From Trichomonas tenax (taxonomy: Eukaryota; Parabasalia; Trichomonadida; Trichomonadidae), in contig JALKBU010000318.1 of assembly GCA_023091735.1 (NCBI GenBank), positions 1 through 48,576 on the forward strand: DNA of 48,576 bases, read 5' to 3'. Each line of letters opens with the position of its first letter. The first letter of the stretch is position 1. A program made the position numbers and the translations under genes. This document shows, piece after piece, positions 35,029-44,187 of the stretch. Below the pieces are notes generated by a model that saw only the letters and a program-made list of their open reading frames with translations, was not told where the DNA came from and searched no databases.

Positions 35029-35139
35029 ATAACAAACACAAATAAATGAACTAAATATTCAGAACTTATCAAAAAGCAAAAATAGCGTTGATTTATTACA
35101 TTACAAGCAATAAAACTACACAATCCCTTTTTTGCAGCC

Positions 35140-35480
35140 AATGACTCTCAAATTCCCCAAAATCCCCATTTGCGGTATTGAAATCGAGCATCACCTTTTC
35201 CCAAAATTGAGTACCAACAACTAAAAAATGCGTGGCGGGTATTCAATTTTGTGTTACCTTTTGGAAAAATTGAAAGGAAAAGGCATTTAGTTTTCGTTGA
35301 AATTGAAACCATGAATTCGCGGTGTATTTCCCCATCTAATGTATGATTTCCCACTGTAAAAAGTTTCCCCCATTTTCCAAAAAAAAAACACTTTTGTATG
35401 TAAAATATATTTTTTCCCCATTTGGGGAAGCACATGAGGAAGCCCCCCATATGGGAAATGGGGAAAAGCCCAATGTTTGG
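35140..35480. repeat. degenerate CCCC-tract region
   Basis: Tracts such as CCCCAAAATCCCCATTT, TTTCCCCATCT, TTTCCCCCATTTTCC, TTTTCCCCATTTGGGG and GGGAAATGGGGAAAAG recur. On the minus strand two overlapping frames (35148-35450 and 35287-35547) give peptides with repeated KWGK/FPKG steps. It is more likely a diverged repeat than a gene. Confidence 0.4.
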
Positions 35481-35786
35481 CTACAAAGATTTGCCGATAT
35501 ATGTGACTTCCAAAAAATATATATCTATTGTGAAATACTTTTTCCATTTATTTTTTAAAAAATCGTTTTCTGCAAATAACAAGAGTCTCAAGAAAAGTTA
35601 AACAACACAATATAGATGATAATATGAGCTATTCATATTACAATAGAATCGAAATATTCCTCATTATTAGTTTTTGATTAACAGTATTGGCTGAGTTGCT
35701 ATTGAATAACATGTATCTTTGATAAAGAAGAATTTTGGAAAGTTATAAAGATATTAATTCACACAAAAACAAAAAGATGTTTCCAT
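35481..35786. other. non-coding interval
   Basis: AT-rich 3' flank of the next minus-strand gene; nothing seen. Confidence 0.4.
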
Positions 35787-36656
35787 TCATTTCTTCTTGG
35801 ATTTAGAGTTTCCACCAGAGAATTTACTAATATTAATCACAGTAGGGGTAATATAGCTTTCTAAGTTACTCTTGAACTGACTAGGCACTGGGTACTTCAA
35901 TCCCTTAAGAGGAGTATGAGGAAGTTCACTATCGAACATTGAAGCGAATGGACATGTTCCTTTGGCAGGATTTGATATAGGAGGATTCGGAGGTATCTTG
36001 AGTAGAGACTTATTTTGTAGTTTAACTTGAACATTCGGTTGTGGACCAACATTTGCATTTGCTGAAACTTCTTTTAAACTATATGCTTCGAGAGCAGCAG
36101 AATTCGGTTTTGCACCAGTAGGTGGTTTGATATTTGATGTGTTCCCGTTCTTAGATGATTTAGAAGCCGAACTTGCTTTCGAAGACTTCTTCAATTTCTT
36201 ATCTTTGCCTGAAGGAAGCGTAGCTTTCTCAACAAACTTCGCACGTACTTGTAGAGAGCCTTTGTAGCTCTGTTTTGCGTCGAATTTACAAAGTTTATTT
36301 GCTAAATCAACCAAATCTGAATTAATTTTGACGAAATTGTAAACTTTAGACGATTTAGGTGGCAGAGGAACGTTTATTGAAAGAGGAATATCGCCATACA
36401 TAGATTTCGAAATTGTTAAAGCCGTTTTTTGCAGTTCTGCCAGAGTTTCCATGATAGATTTTGTTTTTTCTGCATCGTAAGGCGGATTTGATTTGATTTT
36501 TGTTTGTATTTCAGTCAGATTTGCATTATTGAATTTATATTTTTCAGGTTTAACGTTTGTACAGTTTTGCAATAGCTGCGGCGGAATCGTTCTCAGCCGG
36601 ATTGGAACCTCCACATTGGTTTGGTTGTTGTTCGGCGGCGGAGGTCGCTTTTTCAT
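35787..36656 (-). CDS. hypothetical basic, Pro/Ser-rich protein
   Basis: This encodes 289 aa starting MKKRPPPPNNNQTNVEV. A helical middle (residues about 45-125, ending LVDLANKLCKFDAKQSY) is followed by a Lys/Ser-rich stretch (KDKKLKKSSKASSASKSSKN) and a Pro-rich part with SMFDSELPHTPLKGLKYPVP. The C-terminus is basic (GGNSKSKKK). It looks largely disordered and possibly nuclear or nucleic-acid binding, but no family is recognised. Confidence 0.65.
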   Translation of the reverse strand: MKKRPPPPNNNQTNVEVPIRLRTIPPQLLQNCTNVKPEKYKFNNANLTEIQTKIKSNPPYDAEKTKSIMETLAELQKTALTISKSMYGDIPLSINVPLPPKSSKVYNFVKINSDLVDLANKLCKFDAKQSYKGSLQVRAKFVEKATLPSGKDKKLKKSSKASSASKSSKNGNTSNIKPPTGAKPNSAALEAYSLKEVSANANVGPQPNVQVKLQNKSLLKIPPNPPISNPAKGTCPFASMFDSELPHTPLKGLKYPVPSQFKSNLESYITPTVINISKFSGGNSKSKKK

Positions 36657-37147
36657 TGAAGCGTTTGATGATAAAAAAATTTGTAGTTTGCGTAAATAGA
36701 CCTAATATTGGATATGGAAAACTTTTTGTGTTCAAACTTTAGTCAAAAAGTTAACAGAAGCGTTATTTTTCAACATATTTTGACAACAAAACTGGAATAT
36801 GCTACTTTGCGACTTGATATTAACAATGAAATCCAAATTGGAACTTAGTTCCAATGAGAAACATCATCATTGAACAAATCAAGTTTAAGAATCTTATCAA
36901 AACAAGAATGAACCCTGACTAAAAGACAAAGTGCCATGATTATTACTTGTGCTGGTTCTTATTTGATAATTTCTTACTCGAACTTCATAAAAATTGATGA
37001 TTCGATTAGAATAGATATAAAGTTGCTTTGATTCATGGAAAAACTTTTAAAATAATGATTGGCAATAGCCTAAACTATCTATTTCGAATAAAAAGAAATG
37101 AATGATCCTAAAACTCGGTTAGTTAAGATCAAAAATAAACATACATT
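36657..37147. other. non-coding interval
   Basis: AT-rich; no gene or repeat seen. Confidence 0.4.
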
Positions 37148-39910
37148 TTATGCTAAAAAGGCATCGAGCCAAGATTCTCTGATTGCACATTCCGCGGAAA
37201 TGAGGGAAGGCTTGAATAAATCTGCATCTATATATGCAATTGTGCTATACATAACATCGAGTGTGAATATGAGAGAGAAATAATGTTGTACACCTGCTAC
37301 ACCATCGTTTGTAGTCAGCGAGTGATTGAGCATGGACATATATCTGTTTGCATCATCAAGATATGTTCTAAGAGTCAAATTATCTGGCTGAAGCGCAAGC
37401 TGATTTGTGAAGAATTCGATGATCTTCTTGATGTTTGCTTGGCTCCTGAACCATAATGTTTCGACAGCTGAATGAACTTCATCTGTCTCCATCTGTGCCT
37501 TTCGTGACTCCTCTTTCATGTTTTGATGATAGAGCAAGCATCCTTCCTTAAACACTTCAATAAATCCTTCAACATCGATGTCTTCTCTTTGCTTAGCTTT
37601 TGTGACGGTAGATCGATAAAATCCTTCAACTTGTTCAGCATTCAGCGCAGGAATCAATTGATACATCAAGTCGTTGAATCCCTGAGCTGATAAACGAGGG
37701 ATAATTCTATAAAGCAATAACTGCTCGTTTAGACGAGCAATGACATCCTCATGATATTCGATAATGCACTTCTGAAGAATATCCTGCATCGCAACATATC
37801 TCTTAGTGGACTCGAGATGAATAGCTGGACGCGCAATAGACAACTCAAGGATATCTATATAGAAGCGGTTCTGATAGCGCGCTGCCCACCATCGCTTGAG
37901 GGCCTTTTCAATCTGATCTTGTGACAAATAATATTCGCTGATGGTTTCTAACTGATCACGAGTTTTGATAGGAATACTGCATCCAACTTTAATGCAATCT
38001 GTCCTTGCTCTAAGAGCAAATGCAAGCTGCTCATCATTAAACGCTTGATCGAGGAAGAGAGTAAACAATTCAACCTCTGGCGTTCTGTCAGCATGTTCGT
38101 GGCATGTGATATATAAATCCCAGCAGTATTGATCTGTCATGTAATCCAATTTCATTAATCTTTTTGCGTAGTCATAAACAAACTTGGGGAATGGCGTCAA
38201 TGGAAGATGGTCTGTGAGTAATTCGGCATTCTCTGCGGTCTTTTCACTCAAGATGCTTCGAATCTCCGTGAGAAGCCATTCAAGTCTCTTTGGTGCTCTG
38301 GAAGAATAATTTGTTTTCAATAATCCGAGGAATGTAGTCTTTGCTGTTGTCTCTTGTTTCTTCTCAACTTCCACTTCACCCTTTGGCTGAGGAATCAATG
38401 TCTGCGTTGTTGTAACAGTCTTTGGCCTAAATCTGCACGCGTTATAAATTGCATCAGAAACAACTTTTGAAGCAAATAATCTCAAGAATTCGTTATTATC
38501 CATCTTCATTTCGACATCACCAGCTTCGCCTTGTCTTATTTCATCATCATCCATTCTGAATTCTTTGTCGTTCTTGAGAATAATATGTTTTAATGTTGCA
38601 AAGTCTTCGTAAGTTGAAACATTGATTTTTTCAGAAGATTGCTTTGTTGCTGCATTATATGCACCAAGGATTGGCTTAAACAAGTCATCTTCAAATTCGA
38701 TATTCGAAGTGGAACTTGCATTTGTTGGTCTTTCGCTCTTTGTTTTAATCTTAACTTTCTTCGGTGCGAATAATCTTCTACTGATGATATCACACTGAAC
38801 ATCTATTTCTGTCTTTTCTGGCACAATTCTGCTCTTTTCAATTAATTCTGTAAGATCGATGATTTCTTTGTCTAGGGATCTGATGTGTTGCTTGAAATCA
38901 GCCATATCTTTGTTCGCATTTTCGATGCCTTTTCTCGACTCTTCTTGTTGCTGCCTGAGCATCTTAAGATTGTCTGCAAACCTAAGTGTATCTGCTGTAT
39001 AATTTGTTGATAGTGAATCAAGCTGTCGAAGCTCGTTGTTGAGTTCAACGAGTTGTTTGTTTTTCTCAATGATTCTATTATCTAATTGGTTCATTTCTTC
39101 TTTGATTGATGCGGCTTCTTTAGATGCGAGGCCAACCTGTTTGATTATAGAGTCATAGTGATTAATTATAACCTGAAGATCATTTTTCTTATCAGCAATT
39201 GCAGTATTTAATCTAACTGAATGATCTTTGTTTTTAACAAGTTCTGGGCCGTACTGCTCCGTTAGCTTGTTAAGTTCTGTGATCTTCTCCTCGACAACAC
39301 TCACTTTATCTTTATATTCTTTTTCAATTTTCGGAATCTCTTTTTGAGCTGTCGAAAAGAATGACCTGCATTTCTCGAGCACATCACCTTGAAGCGTGCA
39401 CTCTATGTAATATTGTCTGACAACATCTCCGAATATTTTATAATAAATTGATTCAGTATCTATTTCATTAACATCCATGAGACGATCAATCATCTCTGAC
39501 AGTTGCAAGAAATTCGTTTCTGCTGGAGGTTCATTTGGTTGCAAAACTTTTCCGTAAAATACGTGAGGACCTTCTTCAGGTTTTGTTTCTCTAATCGATA
39601 ATTTTAGTGTCTGTGTATCCGGCATGCGTCGTGGTGTGATATTATGTTCTTTTAATAATTTTTCGATATCAATTGTTGTTTGTTTTGGTTTTGGTAATGG
39701 TTTAAATGCTGTTTTTGGCCTTGTGATTTTGATTGTATCGTTCTGTTGAGGACTAAAAGGAGCTTGTGAAGTATTTGATCTGATTATATTGACTGCACTT
39801 GGATTTCGTCCAAGTAAACCGGACTCCTTCAAAGGGTCTTCGACATCAGACACAATGGGATCCTTTGGCATCCTGTTTCTAAATGCACTCCCATGGAATC
39901 GGGAGTGCAT
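37148..39910 (-). CDS. TSNAXIP1-like coiled-coil (axonemal) protein
   Basis: This encodes 920 aa. Residues about 1-120 are disordered. At about 135-200 (FLQLSEMIDRLMDVNEIDTE, IFGDVVRQYYIECTLQGDVL, EKCRSFFSTAQ) the pattern fits the N-terminal domain of translin-associated factor X-interacting protein 1 and related axonemal proteins ('iFdevIrQv...C.erG.LL...r'). About 200-370 is a long coiled coil. The C-terminal about 350 residues are helical with no obvious family. Such proteins are ciliary, so a flagellar role is inferred. It ends LDAFLA. Its start lies 322 bp from a divergent coiled-coil gene at 40233, with a dense motif cluster between. Confidence 0.65.
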   Translation of the reverse strand: MHSRFHGSAFRNRMPKDPIVSDVEDPLKESGLLGRNPSAVNIIRSNTSQAPFSPQQNDTIKITRPKTAFKPLPKPKQTTIDIEKLLKEHNITPRRMPDTQTLKLSIRETKPEEGPHVFYGKVLQPNEPPAETNFLQLSEMIDRLMDVNEIDTESIYYKIFGDVVRQYYIECTLQGDVLEKCRSFFSTAQKEIPKIEKEYKDKVSVVEEKITELNKLTEQYGPELVKNKDHSVRLNTAIADKKNDLQVIINHYDSIIKQVGLASKEAASIKEEMNQLDNRIIEKNKQLVELNNELRQLDSLSTNYTADTLRFADNLKMLRQQQEESRKGIENANKDMADFKQHIRSLDKEIIDLTELIEKSRIVPEKTEIDVQCDIISRRLFAPKKVKIKTKSERPTNASSTSNIEFEDDLFKPILGAYNAATKQSSEKINVSTYEDFATLKHIILKNDKEFRMDDDEIRQGEAGDVEMKMDNNEFLRLFASKVVSDAIYNACRFRPKTVTTTQTLIPQPKGEVEVEKKQETTAKTTFLGLLKTNYSSRAPKRLEWLLTEIRSILSEKTAENAELLTDHLPLTPFPKFVYDYAKRLMKLDYMTDQYCWDLYITCHEHADRTPEVELFTLFLDQAFNDEQLAFALRARTDCIKVGCSIPIKTRDQLETISEYYLSQDQIEKALKRWWAARYQNRFYIDILELSIARPAIHLESTKRYVAMQDILQKCIIEYHEDVIARLNEQLLLYRIIPRLSAQGFNDLMYQLIPALNAEQVEGFYRSTVTKAKQREDIDVEGFIEVFKEGCLLYHQNMKEESRKAQMETDEVHSAVETLWFRSQANIKKIIEFFTNQLALQPDNLTLRTYLDDANRYMSMLNHSLTTNDGVAGVQHYFSLIFTLDVMYSTIAYIDADLFKPSLISAECAIRESWLDAFLA

Positions 39911-39960
39911 TTTTTCCTAAATTTTTATGTTCGTTTTTTATTTTTTCATTCAATTTTATG

Positions 39961-40111
39961 ATATTTTGACACTTTACAAAAATATTTTCTGACTGTTTAC
40001 AATTTTGTTTGACAATTACCACTTTACAAAATTTGTCCGTTTAAGAAAAATGACACTTTACAATTTTTTGACATACGAGTTTTACAAAAATTTTTGTCAC
40101 TTTACAACCAT
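39961..40111. promoter_or_regulatory. dense cluster of TGACACTTTACAA motifs in a divergent promoter
   Basis: TTTTGACACTTTACAAAAAT (39965-39984), CTGACTGTTTACAATTTTG, ACCACTTTACAAAATTTG, AAATGACACTTTACAATTT and TTTTGTCACTTTACAACC follow each other at 20-45 bp spacing, all in the same orientation. They lie between the minus-strand gene ending its 5' side at 39910 and the plus-strand gene at 40233. Confidence 0.6.
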
Positions 40112-40232
40112 GGCAAAATTTGAATCTTCGCCCAATTTCAAAAATATTAGATTATACATATGTTGTTTGCTTGAATTTCGTATTAAAATTGAATTATAAA
40201 ATGTGCACGTTTAGTTTTAAATTCGGGCTTTG

Positions 40233-40832
40233 ATGAATATCTTTCAGGAAGTCTTTGCTAGTGTTTCAAAGGCGAACAACAGAAAGACTATGACATGCAG
40301 AGGTATTGAACACATTTCACATGAAAATACACAAATAGAAGACAAATCAAAATCTCTTCCAAGGTCAAAGTCTCCTATTTGCCAGAAATCGAAAGTTAAC
40401 ATTAAAAATGAAGAGTCTTTCTTGACATTTGCAAAATCAAAAAGATCTAAAACTCCAACAGTACGGAATTCGAAACTCTCTATCCCTGAGAAAAGAATCA
40501 AACAAGAAGAGACTAATCCAAGAGAGCAAATCGAAAAGAAAAAACTCGAACTTCAGGAAATTGAACTCCAAATAATGAACGCAAAAGCAGAAATTGCGCA
40601 ATTGCAGAAATCCCTCAAATCAGAAAAAGTGAGAACTCATAAACTTAAAGTCGAAAACAAAAGATTGAATGATGACAAGTCTAAAATTGAGATACAAAAT
40701 CGAATCGATGATAAAGAAGTTCAAGCGATTGCCAATGAAAAGAAAGAACTCCTCAGAAAACATGAGGAATTCCTTGAGTACAAATATAACGAAATTATTT
40801 GTGAAAGAGATGATTATGCGAATTTCATCTAA
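40233..40832 (+). CDS. hypothetical coiled-coil protein
   Basis: This encodes 199 aa from MNIFQEVFASVSKANNRKT. Residues 1-95 are Ser/Lys-rich and contain SKSLPRSKSP and KSKRSKTP, which are plausible proline-directed phosphosites. Residues about 97-195 form one continuous charged coiled coil (EQIEKKKLELQEIELQIMNA, AEIAQLQKSLKSEKVRTHKL). It shares its upstream region with the TSNAXIP1-like gene. A cytoskeletal role is possible (inference). Confidence 0.7.
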   Translation: MNIFQEVFASVSKANNRKTMTCRGIEHISHENTQIEDKSKSLPRSKSPICQKSKVNIKNEESFLTFAKSKRSKTPTVRNSKLSIPEKRIKQEETNPREQIEKKKLELQEIELQIMNAKAEIAQLQKSLKSEKVRTHKLKVENKRLNDDKSKIEIQNRIDDKEVQAIANEKKELLRKHEEFLEYKYNEIICERDDYANFI

Positions 40833-41072
40833 GATTTTTCAACACTATCTTCACTACTATATATTATATAAATTAACCATGCCATTATTTATTAAACACT
40901 TCACCCTTTTATTGAAAAAATTTGTCATTCAAACACACAAATTTAACATTACGGTATGCATTTGAGGTCAGAGCCGATACTTATCGCAATGTGATATTTG
41001 CCTAGAAAAAGAAAATATTGAAAAATATTATATCTTGAAAATCTAATAATTCGTGTGAAATCTGCTTGATAA

Positions 41073-41471
41073 CTAATTAAGTGGATTTGGACGAGAAGAA
41101 ACTGAAATATCTAATTCATCTAAATCAATATCTTCAGCATCTTCATCATTTATTACATTTGCGATCTCTCTTGATAGCATTTGTAAGTGGTTATCGATAT
41201 CATTAACCATTTTCCTAGCTGCAGATCGCATATCGATTTTTGGTATTTCAGGATCGTTTATTACAATTACATCTTCTTCCTCTTCATTTGCTTGTTCTAT
41301 ATTATCTTGTTCTTGCTCATTTTGTTCATTTTCATTTGGATTTTCAAAATTTGAATTTTCATTTGTTTGATTTTCGTCTACAGTACTTGTGTTTTCCTGA
41401 TCCTTTTTGTCTATTGCTTCTGCTGCAGCAATTACAGCATTTAATTCTGAGTCAAAATCGAAATCATCCAT
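41073..41471 (-). CDS. small acidic hypothetical protein
   Basis: This encodes 132 aa from MDDFDFDSELNAVIAAAEAI. The middle is Glu/Asn/Gln-rich. The C-terminal about 50 residues (IDMRSAARKMVNDIDNHLQM) form a helix before an acidic end. An initiator-like TCATTTAAA lies directly before the ATG, which fixes the start. No family recognised. Confidence 0.7.
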   Translation of the reverse strand: MDDFDFDSELNAVIAAAEAIDKKDQENTSTVDENQTNENSNFENPNENEQNEQEQDNIEQANEEEEDVIVINDPEIPKIDMRSAARKMVNDIDNHLQMLSREIANVINDEDAEDIDLDELDISVSSRPNPLN

Positions 41472-41480
41472 TTTAAATGA
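41472..41480 (-). promoter_or_regulatory. initiator-like TCATTTAAA
   Basis: On the minus strand TTTCATTTAAA runs straight into ATGGATG, so transcription would begin less than ten bases before the start codon, as is usual in trichomonads. Confidence 0.55.
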
Positions 41481-41574
41481 AATCCCTCAAAAAATATATC
41501 AGACCCTATTATTTGTGAAAAAACAAACAATAATTAAAACTTTATCTCTATAATAAAACATATATATATAAATA

Positions 41575-43008
41575 TTAATTGTGTAAACCTTCTGCTTTCA
41601 TTTTCCTATATCTTTCGCGAAGTATATCAGGAGTAATGCTATTAATGTGTGTAACAAGTGATTCAAGAGTTGCTTGGGCGTACTCGAAAGAATTTGATAA
41701 ACAGAAGGCAGGTGAAAATCTGGAAACGAAATCTGCAACACTCATGAACTCATACAGTTCTGATGATAAGTAGCAGCCTAAAAATAGAACAAAAAGATCA
41801 TCGAAACATAATAATTGATTAATATCATTGATTGATGCAACTTTTTCTTTCATTCTTTGCATCAATGCAGCTTTGTTGATGCAAAGAAGTGTTCTATGAA
41901 TTGCATATAAATCATCAATAGGATTTGTACAAAACATTGTGGATTCCAAGAATTTTGTTGCATTTCTGAAATAGTAATCTCCTTGGAAAGCTTCGCGCAT
42001 TGATTGTTGATCTGTGTGGTTTGGAGCGGAATCTTTCGGCAAGAAGAACAGCTCACAAGGAAGATTAGATAAGTCATTCATTTTCGAAACTTCAAGACGC
42101 GTTGTTGTAAACATGAAACTTGGATATAATTCATATAATCTATCGAAAATAACTCTAAAGAAAACTAATAAAGCAACGCTTTGTTCAGCTGCTGTGAATG
42201 TATCTGGTTCTGGAATCAATGCGAGACCGAGATCTAAAACGTCCTTTAAAAACTCCGATGGAGGAGTGTCGAAAATTGTTTTGCATAATTCATCAATTTT
42301 CTTGCCGTAGTCGCTAATTCCACAGAAACAGTACATTGAGATCGGTAATTCACATGATAACGGAGGAACATAAGACAACGATTCATCGAGATGAGAAACA
42401 GAATGTGATAAAACTTGGTGCATGAATCCAGGAAAGTCTGTGTACCATTTTGGTATTGGGTACGTTTTCGTTTGCTCTTGGAGTTTGTTGTAATGGTTTT
42501 GAAGAGCCGTATATCTAAAAGTTAGTTTTTGCTGCTTTCGCGATATTGAATACATGAAGAAAGTTTCATCGATTTTGATGGTTATATTTGAAGGTATTAT
42601 ATCAGAAGATAGCAGTTTGTCGAGTCTTTCAACATCATCATATTTTTCAATTATGTCTGAAAGCATTTCGCTGCTAGATTTGAGTGAAACACTTTGTATC
42701 TTTCTGTTTAAGAACACTAGTTTCCTCATATCCATGTTATGTGACTGTTTTTCGAATATAACTGTTCCTAATTTCATATATGGAGCATCAGTGACTTCAG
42801 CGATCGATTCTATAGCCTGCTGTCTCATCATTTCTAGGTTTTTCTTTGTATACGAAAGGTTGGTCATATATCGCTCTTTATTCACTTTGTACTGGTCCAA
42901 TTTCATCGTGTCGTCGTCCGCTGACTCGAATTTCACGACTTCGCTGATTCGCTCATTCTCGCTGATCCACTTTTTGATCACTGGATTCGAGTACAGATCG
43001 ACAAACAT
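41575..43008 (-). CDS. VPS9-domain-like protein (possible Rab GEF)
   Basis: This encodes 477 aa. The N-terminal half is helical and partly coiled coil. In the C-terminal part NPIDDLYAIHRTLLCINKAA, then CFDDLFVLFLGCYLSSELYE and SNSFEYAQATLESLVTHI follow the VPS9 pattern ('P..KL..i......i', 'aDdllP.l.yv.l.a', 'E..Y..t.l.sA..fi'). VPS9 proteins activate Rab5-type GTPases on endosomes. The typical GE-x-Y motif is replaced by NSFEYA, so the assignment is tentative. Two plus-strand GTCACTTTT sites (43014, 43032) stand just upstream of the ATG. Confidence 0.5.
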   Translation of the reverse strand: MFVDLYSNPVIKKWISENERISEVVKFESADDDTMKLDQYKVNKERYMTNLSYTKKNLEMMRQQAIESIAEVTDAPYMKLGTVIFEKQSHNMDMRKLVFLNRKIQSVSLKSSSEMLSDIIEKYDDVERLDKLLSSDIIPSNITIKIDETFFMYSISRKQQKLTFRYTALQNHYNKLQEQTKTYPIPKWYTDFPGFMHQVLSHSVSHLDESLSYVPPLSCELPISMYCFCGISDYGKKIDELCKTIFDTPPSEFLKDVLDLGLALIPEPDTFTAAEQSVALLVFFRVIFDRLYELYPSFMFTTTRLEVSKMNDLSNLPCELFFLPKDSAPNHTDQQSMREAFQGDYYFRNATKFLESTMFCTNPIDDLYAIHRTLLCINKAALMQRMKEKVASINDINQLLCFDDLFVLFLGCYLSSELYEFMSVADFVSRFSPAFCLSNSFEYAQATLESLVTHINSITPDILRERYRKMKAEGLHN

Positions 43009-43160
43009 CGATTGTCACTTTTAGAGATGTGTCACTTTTGAATCAGATTTTTATCTAACATTGATTAAAATTTAAATTTTTGGTGATTATGATATATGGA
43101 ATATTATTATTTTTGATGCTGGTTTCATTTCCGCTTTCGCTTTGGTGTATTTCATTTTAT
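43009..43160. other. non-coding interval
   Basis: 5' flank of the VPS9-like gene. TGTCACTTTTAG and TGTCACTTTTGA lie 19 bp apart, directed to the right, where no gene begins. Confidence 0.35.
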
Positions 43161-43376
43161 AGGGCCTTAAGTTGAGATGTAAACTATTCAAAATTGGGTT
43201 GAAATACTGCATTATATTTTCAACTATGTTCACTCAAAAAAGTCATAATACTAATAAATAGTTATTACAACATTTTTACTATACTATTACCATTATGGTT
43301 TTTTAAAAATGCCATGCATTCATAATAGCTTTTAAAATCATTATCCACAGCAGTCACTTTTCACATTAGTTGCTCC
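43161..43376. mobile_element. MITE-like element, copy 2 (216 bp)
   Basis: AGGGCC at 43161, GAGATGTAAACTATTCAAAAT, GGGTTGAAATACTGCATTAT, AATAAATAGTTATTACAACA, TTTTTACTATACTATTACCA, end GTCACTTTTCACATTAGTTG at 43353-43372. It matches 10727-10932 in the same orientation and 43764-43966 inverted. Confidence 0.75.
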
Positions 43377-43763
43377 TTAATTTTTTTTTTACGAGACTGA
43401 ACTATTCATGTTATTGCAAGCATATTTTTGCCCTGAATTCTCAATGCACTATCCTTCAATTTGAGTATTTGCTCAATCAAAATAAGTTTTATTCTAATCA
43501 AAAAGCTCATCGTGAAAGAAGACTAAATAAACGTAATACATGATGTTACTTACAAAACCCATTATAATTATTTAATAAAGTCGTCATCTCTAAATTCTGA
43601 ATCCAAAATGATTCATCAAAGATAATTGAAATTACTACATACTCATAAGATAATCCAGCTTTTGGTTTAATATTATATATTCAACGGCAATAAATAAATG
43701 ATGTTAAACTAATAACAAAATCAATTGATCAAGAAATGAGATAGAAAATTAGATTCTTTTATT

Positions 43764-43966
43764 GACCCTGACTATCATGAAAAGTGTCAGCCAAAGATAA
43801 TGATTCAAAAAAATCATTATGAATGCATAGAATTTTACAAATCCTTAACTGCAATAATATAGTAAAAATGATATAATAACTATTTATTAATATTGCAACT
43901 TTTGGGTGAAAATGGTTGAAAAGATAATGCAGTTTTTTTCCAACTCGATTTTGAATCGTTAAAGAT
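43764..43966. mobile_element. MITE-like element, copy 3 (inverted)
   Basis: Its reverse complement reads ATTCAAAATCGAGTTGG, AACTGCATTATCTTTTCAAC, AATAAATAGTTATTATATCA, TTTTTACTATATTATTGCAG, TTAAGGATTTGTAAAA and ends GACACTTTTCATGATAGTCA. This is the same order as the other two copies. It faces copy 2 across 387 bp. Confidence 0.7.
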
Positions 43967-44187
43967 ATATAAATACTTGTATTGGTAATGAAAACAAGTG
44001 CGGATAAACAAAACAATTATATGAACATATAGTATTCAATACATCAATGTTTTTCTTGTTGATTGAGCTCGTCGATTGCAAAAGCCTATCGAGTATTAAT
44101 TGATTTCTAACGTAAAACTTAATTTTTCTGTCAGCGTTTTTTGGTAAAATGAATTTGTTGAAAATGTGCAATCCAGCGACAATAAAG

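Noticed and set aside
43009..43045. Two GTCACTTTT sites as plus-strand promoters
   Set aside because: No plus-strand gene follows for over 2 kb; they may be motif copies for the minus-strand gene or leftovers of repeats.
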